This document shows positions 41,848 through 51,300 of a stretch of DNA of 64,000 nucleotides, piece after piece. The translations under genes and the position numbers were made by a program. This DNA is from VXNE01 sp963668365 (GTDB lineage: Bacteria; Pseudomonadota; Gammaproteobacteria; Pseudomonadales; Azotimanducaceae): NCBI GenBank assembly GCA_963668365.1, contig OY764266.1:2418001-2482000 (forward strand), read 5' to 3'. The notes beneath the pieces are model-generated. The model worked only from the letters and a program-made list of their open reading frames with translations. It made no database searches and was not told where the DNA came from. Numbering within the stretch: the first letter of the stretch is position 1; each line of letters opens with the position of its first letter.

Positions 41848-44608
41848 CTTGAAGCTCCTGCGTCCGTCGATGCCTCGACATGATCGAGACCGTCAGGCTG
41901 CAGAGATGCGCCAAGGCGCACGTGAAGCCGCGTTGGCGTTGCGTAGTTCCCCGTGGCTACTGCACCAGAAAGTCGCGGTCCCGGAGCGGGTGTCCGGGTA
42001 CGTCGACCGTCCCGAGCTCGTGGAGCGGGCGAACCCGACGCGCCGTCGGCTGACGGTGCTGAAGGCGTCGGGAGGTTTCGGCAAGACGACCCTGCTGGCG
42101 GAGTGCTGCCGCCGGCTCCGCCGGAATGGGATCGCCACGGCCTGGATTTCGCTGGACGAGCAGGACGAACCTGCCGTACTTGACGCCTACATTGCCCTGG
42201 CGTGCTCGCACGCCGGATTGAATATCTTCGACGTATCGGATCCGGACAGGGCTCCTGTCGGACCGGAAAGTCGAATTGGCCTGGTCGTGCGCGAAATCCA
42301 GTCTTTTGGCGGGCCATTCGTCATTGCGTTCGACGAGGTGGAGCGGCTGAGGAATCCCGCCTCGGTATCGCTCCTTGCATTCCTGCTGCAACGGGGGCCG
42401 TCGAATCTGCATCTGGCCGTCGCGTGCCGGGAAGTCCCGGATGGGCTCGACGTGGCGTCGGCGGTGCTGGAAGGCCGTACCGAAGTGGTGGAGACCGAGG
42501 ACTTGCGATTTTCCCGAGCAGATACGTCCAGACTCTTCGATCTGCGCCTGTCGCGCCGCGCGCTTGCGAAAGAGATGGACGATTCGGCCGGATGGCCGTT
42601 CGCGTTGCGCTTGTCCCGCATCCGCATGGAGCGCGGGGCGGGGGGCGGCGGTCGCGCGGAAGAGGGTCTGGTCGGGAACTGGATGGAGTCCCGTTTGTTC
42701 GCGAATCTCGGGCGCGACGACCGAAATCTTGTTCTGGATTTGGGGCTGTTCGACTGGATCGACTCGGCATTGATGGGAGAGGTTCTGCAACGAAGCGACG
42801 CGATGCGCCGCCTGGCGTCCCTGGCTGTGCTGGTCGGGTTGATCGAGCGTACGAGCGAAGGCGCGACCGAGATCTGGCGGTTTCATCCCCTGGTGCGCGA
42901 GCACTGTGCTGAGCAACGATTTCGGGAGGATCCGGAGCGTTTCGGCTTCATCCATCGGCGGATCGCCGTCGCCCTCGCGAAGCGGGGCGAGACCGTGCCG
43001 GCCATGCGCCACGCCATCGAGGGAGCCGATCCGTTCTTGGCCGGAAAGATCCTGGAGGAGGTTGGCGGCGTTCGCCTGTGGTTCCGCCAGGGGGTGGCCC
43101 AACTGCACGACGCGAACCGCCGGTTGACCGACGAGGTCGTCTCCGAACGGCCGCGGCTGAAGCTTGTGCGTTGCCTGACCCTGTCGCTGTCGGGGCGACA
43201 CGATGAAGCTCGGACGCTCTACCGCGAGTGTCCTCTCCCGTCCCGTCGTGACGGGGACGGTGCCGACTTCGAATATTCCGTGGACTATTGCATCGTTGCC
43301 AGCGGCATGGCTTTGTACGGGACAGATTCGGCTGGAACCCGCTGGCTTTTGACCCGCTCAGGCGAGGTTGACCGACTCGCACTGTCGCCGCGTATCGATC
43401 ATTTCACACGTGCTTACCTCGAGTACTCGCGATGCGTCATGCACTTTCTCAAGGGCGAGTTTGATACCGCTCTAGAAATGCTCACCGTGGTGCGGGAACT
43501 GGCTGCCGGAACGCAGTACCTGGAGTTGTACGGGGAACTGATGCGCGGCCAGATCTACTTTGTGAAGGGACGGGTGGCCGAAGCCCGGTCTCACTGGCGC
43601 AAGGCACGACGAATCGCCCGAAAGCGCTTTCTGCTCGATCCCGTGGCGGTCGCGAGCTGCGACATCGTGATGAAGGAGATCGCGCTGGAGCGCAACCTCG
43701 TTTCGACCGCCGGCGAACCATCCAGCGTGCGGAGTCTGTTAATGGGCCACGGCGTGCCGTTTTCGTTCTTCGCCACGGCCATCAACGTGTTGATCAACAC
43801 GCGATTGGGATCCGGGGACCTCGACGGAGCACTGGCGGCGGCGGATGATCTGTTGGCCTACCTTCGCCGGTCCGGGTTGAACATGTTCCTGAGGTTATTG
43901 GCAGCGTTGCGGGTATCGTTGCTCGTGATCGCCGGGCGCGTCGGAGACGCCGAACGCGCCTGGCGGCGGGACGCGCTGCCGGAAGACACCGCGGCCTGCG
44001 TGGATCTCTCGGCTCAAAGCTGGAGGGAGATGGAGGCGGTGTCGGAGGCTCGCGCGCGTCTGCTGATCGCGGGCGGGCGTTTCGACGAGGCGAGAGTACT
44101 GCTCGCTGAACTGCGCGCGCTTGCCATGGATCGGGGTTTCCGAAAGATCGAGATGCGCGCCCTGGCGTTATCGATCATGCTGGAGCGACGAGCCCGGGAC
44201 CGGGAGGCGGGCGCACGCCATTTGGCGGAATTCCTCGGGCTTTACGCTGAGTCGCCCTACTACGCCCCGCCGTTGTTGCGAGAACGCGCGATTAGCCCGG
44301 AGTCGGTCAGGGAGTTCCTTCGCTTGAAGTCGAAGATTGACGCGCCTCACCAGCAGACCGCGCGTTCGCTCCTTGCAGTAATGAGCGAGGCGGACGATGA
44401 CGCCGACGTTTCGCTCACACGGCGCGAGCGGGAGGTGCTTCGGCGGCTGGAGGGCCGCCGGGACAAGGAGATCGCCGCCGTGATCGGACTCAGTGTCCAC
44501 GGCGTGAGGTATCACCTGCGCAAGATCTTCGCCAAGCTCGGCGTGAGCACTCGAGCCGAAGCGGTCCGGCGCACCCGGGAACGGGGCTTGATCCGGGGCG
44601 ATTCCTGA
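41837..44608 (+). CDS. MalT-like STAND NTPase / LuxR-type transcription regulator
   Basis: The 923-residue protein has a STAND (AAA-like) ATPase start with Walker A in KASGGFGKTTLL (residues about 76-87) and a hydrophobic strand ending in FVIAFDEVERL (Walker B). A winged-helix region and a long TPR-like alpha-solenoid (residues about 450-840, for example RGQIYFVKGRVAEARSHWRK) follow. The last about 65 residues are a LuxR/NarL helix-turn-helix (LTRREREVLRRLEGRRDKEI … GLSVHGVRYHLRKIFAKLGV). Such proteins oligomerise on binding ATP and an inducer and activate transcription. ATG 41837 or a later in-frame ATG (41870, 41906) is the start; no good ribosome site is seen. It is the probable local regulator of the surface-protein genes that follow. 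Confidence 0.85.
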   Translation: MSSDLKLLRPSMPRHDRDRQAAEMRQGAREAALALRSSPWLLHQKVAVPERVSGYVDRPELVERANPTRRRLTVLKASGGFGKTTLLAECCRRLRRNGIATAWISLDEQDEPAVLDAYIALACSHAGLNIFDVSDPDRAPVGPESRIGLVVREIQSFGGPFVIAFDEVERLRNPASVSLLAFLLQRGPSNLHLAVACREVPDGLDVASAVLEGRTEVVETEDLRFSRADTSRLFDLRLSRRALAKEMDDSAGWPFALRLSRIRMERGAGGGGRAEEGLVGNWMESRLFANLGRDDRNLVLDLGLFDWIDSALMGEVLQRSDAMRRLASLAVLVGLIERTSEGATEIWRFHPLVREHCAEQRFREDPERFGFIHRRIAVALAKRGETVPAMRHAIEGADPFLAGKILEEVGGVRLWFRQGVAQLHDANRRLTDEVVSERPRLKLVRCLTLSLSGRHDEARTLYRECPLPSRRDGDGADFEYSVDYCIVASGMALYGTDSAGTRWLLTRSGEVDRLALSPRIDHFTRAYLEYSRCVMHFLKGEFDTALEMLTVVRELAAGTQYLELYGELMRGQIYFVKGRVAEARSHWRKARRIARKRFLLDPVAVASCDIVMKEIALERNLVSTAGEPSSVRSLLMGHGVPFSFFATAINVLINTRLGSGDLDGALAAADDLLAYLRRSGLNMFLRLLAALRVSLLVIAGRVGDAERAWRRDALPEDTAACVDLSAQSWREMEAVSEARARLLIAGGRFDEARVLLAELRALAMDRGFRKIEMRALALSIMLERRARDREAGARHLAEFLGLYAESPYYAPPLLRERAISPESVREFLRLKSKIDAPHQQTARSLLAVMSEADDDADVSLTRREREVLRRLEGRRDKEIAAVIGLSVHGVRYHLRKIFAKLGVSTRAEAVRRTRERGLIRGDS

Positions 44609-44772
44609 CCGGTCGCGCGTGCGGCCCATACCACACGGCCCATACTCCTCAAGATCGGCATTTTCCAGCGAAACTACCAATATTCGGCGACCGACTGCAC
44701 GTTCTTCTCGCCGCTACACGCGTTCGACGGGCTAAAGTGTTTCGTCTGTTTCTTGGGAATGCAGGAGTCTGT

Positions 44773-47700
44773 ATGCCGAGTCCGAATTCTGCCAGCGGCT
44801 GGTTGTCCCTGAACATTGGGCAGATCGCGGCATGCATCGCGGTCGCTGCGGTCGTGATCGAAGCGAGGGCGGAAGAAAATGCGGCCGCCGGCTGGGACGA
44901 TGCGGATCGCGTGCGGTGGGAGAAAGCATGGCTCGACGAACACCGTCGGCGAGGGACAGGCGGCGAACTGGATTCGGCGCGACGCGCCGAACGCTCGCTG
45001 GACACCTCAGCAACAGAAATGCCCGCGTTCCCGGATGGCTCGGCGCGCCCATCGCCGGATGCCGTCATGTTCGCCTGCGGTGAGCGACCGGAACGACCGG
45101 AACAGTGGGCCGGCCTGCCGGACTCGGACGCGCAAGAGTGCTCCCCCTCGATCTTCGATTCCTACTACTCGGAACGATTGCCGACGATCCGACCGGCGGA
45201 GGAAATGCTCTTCGGGAGTCCGCTAATTGACCAGAGGGCGGGTCCGGTTGCCTCATCCGTGCGGGTCGGCGCATTCGCGGTTTCATCGGACGACGAAATC
45301 TCGATTCCCGATGCCGGGCTCCGGGCGGCGATCATCGCGCGTCTGGGCAAGTCGCAGGAAGACCCCGTCACCGAAGCGGACATGGCCGGATTGACGACCC
45401 TCACGGCCGCCAGCCGCGGCATCGTCGACCTCTCGGGATTGCGCTTCGCCACCGGCCTGCAACGGCTCAACCTTAATCGTAACGACATCCCCGACCTTTC
45501 CGAACTCGCAACGCTGACTGAACTGACCCACCTATACGCTGACGGGAACTTGGTCCACGACGTCGCGCCGCTCCGGAATCTGAACAAGCTGCGATCCCTG
45601 TCCCTGGCGAACAACGGGGTCTGGGATCTCTGGCCGCTCGCAGGTCTGACCGAACTGCGGGCATTGGATCTCGGCGATAACGATGTCGGCAGCGTCGGGC
45701 CGCTTGAGGGCCTGGCAGTTCTGACGCATCTCTACCTCAACGACAACCGTATCGAGAGCCTCGGGGGATTGCAGAATCTGCGCAACCTCAGGGTGCTGGA
45801 TCTGAGGAGCAACGCGATCGAATTCGTTTCGTGGCTCTCCGCGCTGACCCGCCTGACGACGCTGTACCTCTCGGAGAACCAGATTGCGGACATCTCGTGG
45901 CTGTCGGGCCTTGCCAGCCTCGGGCGCCTGTCTCTCGGCAGCAACCGGGTCGAGGACATTGCGGCCTTGGCGGGGCTCGACAAGCTGACTCACCTTGCCA
46001 TGGGCGGGAACATGGTGGTGGACCTGTCGCCGTTGTCGTCGCTTTCGGAACTCACGCTGCTGGACGTCAGCGGCAACCAGGTCGTGGAGATTTCGGCGCT
46101 TGCCGATCTGACCAAGCTGACTTTGCTGGACCTGGCGGGGAACAGGATCGCCGACGCCTCCTCGCTCTCGGCTCTGACCGATCTTGTTGCAGTTGACCTT
46201 TGCTGCAATCAGCTCACGAACGCACCGGCCTTCTCCGACGCAGTCGGCCTCAGGGCGTTGAGCCTCGCCGCGAATCGCATCGCGGACCTCTCAGGGCTGT
46301 CGGACCTGACCGCGCTGGCGACCCTCGATCTCACCGCCACCACCACCGAAGATATCTCGCCGCTTTCTGCGTTGGAAAACCTCCACACGCTGTTCCTGGG
46401 TCGAAACGAGATCACGGACCTGTCGCCGCTATCAGATCTGACGGACCTTGTATTCCTGTACTTGTTCCGGAACAGTGTGGTTGATGTCTCGCCGCTCCGA
46501 AATCTGCCCAACCTGCGGCTTCTCTCGCTTGGTCGCAACGCCATCGAGGAACTCCCAGATTTGTCCCCCCTGCGTCGTCTGGAACGTCTCTGGGTGTATG
46601 AGAATGACATATCGGACGTACAGGCCCTGTCGGACCTGACGCGACTGCGGTACCTGTCGGCCGGCGACAACAGCATTGCCGACCTCCGACCGCTGTCGAC
46701 GCTGGAGCGGCTGGAAACGCTGTGGGTGGGAGACAACGAGATAGGAAATCTCTCGCCGTTGGCGGGGTTGACCAACCTTTCCACGCTTGGCGCGCAGGAC
46801 AACGCCATCGAGGACGCGTCGCCAGCGTCTGGTCTGACAGGCTTGATGTGGCTGAACTTGGGCGGCAATAACGTGGCCGACATCTCTGCGCTGTCGGGTC
46901 TGCGCCGGCTCTCGCGGCTATGGCTCGGGGACAACCAGATCGAGGACGCGTCTCCGCTCGTGGAAAACACCGGAATCGGCCGCGGCGACTACGTGGATCT
47001 CCGCGAGAACCCTTTGAGTGCGGCCTCGCTCGAGAACGATGTCGCGGCGCTGCGGGAGCGGGGCGCGGTCGTCCGCGCGGACGCTTCGGACGTCGGTGGG
47101 GGAGGCGGCGGGATGACGTTCGACCTCGATCCCGCCAATAGCAGTTCGGACGGAATTGCATATGCGAACGGCACGCTCTATGTGGTCGATGGCGGAGTTG
47201 CCCCGAGCATTGACGAAGATGGCAAGGTGTACGGCTACCGAACGGACGGGCGACGAGTTCCCTCCGCAGACTTCGATCTGGTCGCCGAAAGCGGTCGACC
47301 TTCCGGGATCACCCACGCCGAGGACATGCTGCGTGTGAACGACGCCCGCGACACGGTCTACGCCTACCGAACGGACGGGCGGCGGGTTCCCTCCGCAGAC
47401 TTCGATCTGGCGGTCGAAAACAATTGGAATTGGGGAATTACTTACGCCCAGAACAGGTTCTACATAGTCGACAATGTCGACCGCAAGGTCTACGCCTACT
47501 CCACGGACGGAAGACGCGACGCGTCTTCGGACTTCGATCTGGACGCAGTAAACGGGCGGCCGAGCAGAATTACGTACGCCGACGGCACGTTTTACGTCGT
47601 TGACATCGGGGACGACAAGGTCTACGCCTACGGAACCGACGGTCGCCGCGACGCATCGTTGGACATCGACTTGCAGTCGGAAAACGGCGCGCCGAGCGGA

Positions 47701-48393
47701 ATCACATACGTTGACGGCAATGTCTACGTGACCGATTCTGGCCGAGACAAGGTTTACGTCTATTCCATTGATGACGGCGGCGACCAATCGCCGGACCTTG
47801 TGGTCGAGTCTGCGGCGGTGGACAACGCCAGGCCGAATCCCGGCGAGTCGTTCACGTTTAGCGCCACCGTCCGGAACAGGGGAGGCGGAGGCTCCGGCTC
47901 GACGACCCTGCGCTACTACCGCTCGTCGAATTCAGGCATCTCGACGAGCGACACGGAGGTCGGTACGGACTCCGTAGACGGCCTTGCGGCGTCCGCCACG
48001 AGCGGCGAGTCGATCCGGCTGACCGCCCCGTCGAGCGCGGGCACGTACTACTACGGCGCCTGCGTGGACTCGGTGTCCGGCGAGTCCGGCACCGCCAACA
48101 ACTGCTCCCGCAGCGTGGAGGTGGAAGTGTCTGGTGGGGGTGGCGGCGGCGGGGACTCCTACTGCCGCGTCGGCGACACAGTGGCGCCCGGCGAGCGGTG
48201 TGACATCTACGATTGGCCGAACCGGTATTTCGAAGTGTCCTCGTCGGGGCGGGGGTGTCTTCAACTAGCCGTTTTCCGACTCTGTGGCAGCAACAGTGTT
48301 AGCTACCGTTCCAGCGACCTGACATTGGTGGCCGAGCGGAACAGCGATGACAGCTGGACCATCGACGATGTCGAACCCGAACCGGCGGACTGA
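44773..48393 (+). CDS. Giant leucine-rich-repeat protein with propeller-like repeats and CARDB domain
   Basis: ATG 44773 (AGGAG five bases before) gives 1,206 residues with a signal (IGQIAACIAVAAVVIEARA). After a spacer of about 130 residues comes a cap (IPDAGLRAAIIARLGKSQED) and then about 23 bacterial LRRs of about 22 residues (L..L..L.L..N.I.D.SPLS.L) over about 176-762. A propeller-like section (about 780-1002) has five repeats around KVYAYxTDGRRxxSxDFDLxxENxxPSGITYAxxxxYVVD. A CARDB-like Ig domain follows (SPDLVVESAAVDNARPNPGE, about 1005-1119), then a Cys-bearing tail. There is no membrane anchor or sorting motif. It is secreted or surface-associated and probably binds protein or glycan. 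The next gene starts two bases later. Confidence 0.85.
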   Translation: MPSPNSASGWLSLNIGQIAACIAVAAVVIEARAEENAAAGWDDADRVRWEKAWLDEHRRRGTGGELDSARRAERSLDTSATEMPAFPDGSARPSPDAVMFACGERPERPEQWAGLPDSDAQECSPSIFDSYYSERLPTIRPAEEMLFGSPLIDQRAGPVASSVRVGAFAVSSDDEISIPDAGLRAAIIARLGKSQEDPVTEADMAGLTTLTAASRGIVDLSGLRFATGLQRLNLNRNDIPDLSELATLTELTHLYADGNLVHDVAPLRNLNKLRSLSLANNGVWDLWPLAGLTELRALDLGDNDVGSVGPLEGLAVLTHLYLNDNRIESLGGLQNLRNLRVLDLRSNAIEFVSWLSALTRLTTLYLSENQIADISWLSGLASLGRLSLGSNRVEDIAALAGLDKLTHLAMGGNMVVDLSPLSSLSELTLLDVSGNQVVEISALADLTKLTLLDLAGNRIADASSLSALTDLVAVDLCCNQLTNAPAFSDAVGLRALSLAANRIADLSGLSDLTALATLDLTATTTEDISPLSALENLHTLFLGRNEITDLSPLSDLTDLVFLYLFRNSVVDVSPLRNLPNLRLLSLGRNAIEELPDLSPLRRLERLWVYENDISDVQALSDLTRLRYLSAGDNSIADLRPLSTLERLETLWVGDNEIGNLSPLAGLTNLSTLGAQDNAIEDASPASGLTGLMWLNLGGNNVADISALSGLRRLSRLWLGDNQIEDASPLVENTGIGRGDYVDLRENPLSAASLENDVAALRERGAVVRADASDVGGGGGGMTFDLDPANSSSDGIAYANGTLYVVDGGVAPSIDEDGKVYGYRTDGRRVPSADFDLVAESGRPSGITHAEDMLRVNDARDTVYAYRTDGRRVPSADFDLAVENNWNWGITYAQNRFYIVDNVDRKVYAYSTDGRRDASSDFDLDAVNGRPSRITYADGTFYVVDIGDDKVYAYGTDGRRDASLDIDLQSENGAPSGITYVDGNVYVTDSGRDKVYVYSIDDGGDQSPDLVVESAAVDNARPNPGESFTFSATVRNRGGGGSGSTTLRYYRSSNSGISTSDTEVGTDSVDGLAASATSGESIRLTAPSSAGTYYYGACVDSVSGESGTANNCSRSVEVEVSGGGGGGGDSYCRVGDTVAPGERCDIYDWPNRYFEVSSSGRGCLQLAVFRLCGSNSVSYRSSDLTLVAERNSDDSWTIDDVEPEPAD

Positions 48394-48395
48394 AC

Positions 48396-51300
48396 TTGGG
48401 TAGGACGCCATGTAGTCCCCAACCGGCTGGCCCCCGACACGCAAGGTCGGGTCGAAGTCGCTCCGTCAGCCGGTTGCCTTCGCGTCCCCTCCGATCAAGA
48501 CGGTCGTCCTACGGGTCCGTCCACAAGCCGTTCCTCCTGGTGTTGGGCGCTGCCGTTGCCGCGGCAGCCGCCTTGGTCCACTACTGGCAGGAAGGATCGC
48601 AAGCTTTCGTCGACCCGACGCCGTCCGGCACGCCCGAAACCGAACGCATGGCGGCGACAGCGGCGAGGATCGCGGCGGAAAGCGGCGATCCCCAGACGCC
48701 GCCGCCCGCGGTGCGGGCGGCTCCGGTTCCGCCGCGGGACAGCGGGACGGGCGCGGAGAACAGATACCCGTCCACGCTCCCGGAGGGGTATTCGTTCGTC
48801 GGCTTCGACGGCGAGATGGCGAAAGCGCCTCTGGGCGTCCGTCGGGACGGTGCGCGGGTGCCGGACGGCCTGGACTGGCTGGGCGCGCCGACGGTCGTCG
48901 AGACGCTGGCGGCCCAGGCCGCGGAGCACGGGCGGGAGTGGTCGTTCGGCTGGATCCGGCTTGCGGCGGGCGCGCGCCAAGGCGATCTGGCGCCGTCGCT
49001 GACGAGGGCGGGCGCCGTGATCGTCGGCTCCTCGGGGCGACTGCTCAGGGCAAGGCTGCCCGGCGACGAGAAGCGCCTCGAGGCCGTGGCCCAGCTACGG
49101 GGAATAGGCGGCGTGGGCGCGATGCCGGCCGAAGCGCGGCTGCGAGCGTTCGACGGCCGTCACGTGTCGGATCGCGAACCCACGCCCGTATTCGTGACCC
49201 TGATGGAAGACGATCGCGATGGCCGCTGGCGGCGCGAACTGGCCGCTCTGGGCGTTGTGGTCGGGCGTTACGATCCGCGCATCCGGGTCTACGAGGCGAA
49301 CGTGACCCGCGGGGTTCTGGACGCGCTCGGGCGGGCGGACTTCGTGCTCGCCGTGGAGCCCGTCGGCACCGTCGAGGTGGCCCACGATACGGCGGTTCCC
49401 GCCATGGGCGCCGATGCCCTGCGCATGTACGAGGGCTCTCCCGGACTCTTCTCCGGAGTGGGCGGATCAACCGTACCCATAGCTGTGATGGATACGGGGC
49501 TGAATGTCAGCCACCTGGACATCTCGTCGAACCGGAGCAGCATCTGCGGGGCCAACTTCGTCTACGCCGATCCCCTCGTGGACGACGACGACCTCTGGGT
49601 GGACGCGGGGCTGCACGGTACGCATGTGACCGGGACGATCGTTGGCAGTGGCACGGCGGAACCGCGCTATGCCGGCATGGCGCCTTCGGTGCAACACATC
49701 CGTTTCGCAAAGGTGCTCAGCCACAAGGGTTTCGGACACGACATATTCATCCTTCGAGGCATGGACTTTCTCGCGAAATCGACGTCGTGTCCGGAGACGG
49801 GCTGGTCGTCCGATGCGGTCAAGCCGCTGGTCGTGAACATGAGTCTTTCCGCGACTGCACGCATCTGGGAAGGCAGGACGGTAGCCGAACGCAAGCTCGA
49901 TGCCGTCGTCTGGGACCGGCGGCAGCTCTATGTCGTCGCCCAGTCGAATTCGAACGTTGGCGGCTTCTCGAACTTCGCCGCGGCCAAGAACTCGCTGGCG
50001 GTGGGCGCGGTGGTCGACGGCGGCAGTCTCGCGGGGTTCAGCAGCCACGGTCCCACGTGGGACGGGCGGCTCGCGCCGCAGGTCGTCGGCACTGGCGTCG
50101 ACGTGTATTCGGCCAGGGGCGATGGCAGCCGCGAGGAGTACCGGTCGTTCAACGGCACCAGCATGGCGTCGCCCGCGGTGGCCGGGCTGGCGGCGTTGCT
50201 CATGGATGCGGTTCCGGCGCATCGGGAACGCCCGGCGCTGGCGAGGGCGCGGCTGATGGCGAGCGCGATCCGTCCCGATGCCTGGCTCGATGACACCGCG
50301 GCGTTTCCGGCCGACAATTCGAACGGACCGGGCGTGCTGCAGACGCAATACGGGCTCGGCAAGGCATCGGCGCGCACCAGCGTTCTCGACAGGGACCGGC
50401 CGGACGGCTGGACGAGCGGCAGCGCTATCTCGGAACTCGAGGACGGCGAGTACGCGTGGGTGGACATCGACGTGCCCGACGGCGCGAGTCGCCTGGACCT
50501 GGTGCTGACCTGGGACGAACCGCCGGCCGACACCCTGGCCAGCGCCGTCCTGAACGACCTCGATCTCTGGCTCGACCACGGCGTCGATTGCGAACCGGAA
50601 CCGTGCGGGGAACACGCGTCCACCTCCCGCGTGGACAATGTCGAGTGGATCGTCGTCCGGAATCCGGCGCCCGGGACGCATCGGGCGAAGGTCGCGGCAT
50701 CGCGTGTCTACACCGAGGCGCCCCGCGCCGCGCTGGCGTGGACCGTCGTGCGGGGCTCCGCGAGCCCCGATCTGGAGCTGTCGGTGGACCGGGAATTCCT
50801 GGAGTTCGAGCAAGGCGACAGCGTGAAGGAACTGAAGCTGAGCCTGACAGTGGACGAGTATGTTGCCGCGGGGACGCAGTTGCACGTCGACTGCCGCGGC
50901 GTAGACGGTTCGCGTTGCGCCTTAGGAGACATCCGTGTCTCGGCGTTGCGCGAGGACGGCATCGCCCAACAGGTGTCCGAGCCGCTTGGCGAATCCGTGG
51001 AGGTCGGAGAGCTGGCGGCGGGCGAAACCTGGGAAGCGACGGTCGCCTTCGGGCGCCTCGCGGAAGCGTTTCGCCTCTACTTCAAGGCCAGCGCCTGGAA
51101 CGCCAACGCGGCGTCCGCGACCGTGCTGGCGCGCGCCGAGGGTGCCGGAGACGCGGACGTTCCCGAAGTGTCGGCGCCGTCGAACGACCGGTTCGCGAAC
51201 GCGATGCCCATCGAGGGAGCCGAGGGCTCCGTGCAGGTCGACCCCGTTCGAGCCGTCGCGGAACCGGGGGAACCCGTTTTCACGGCTCGGCACGGGCGTC

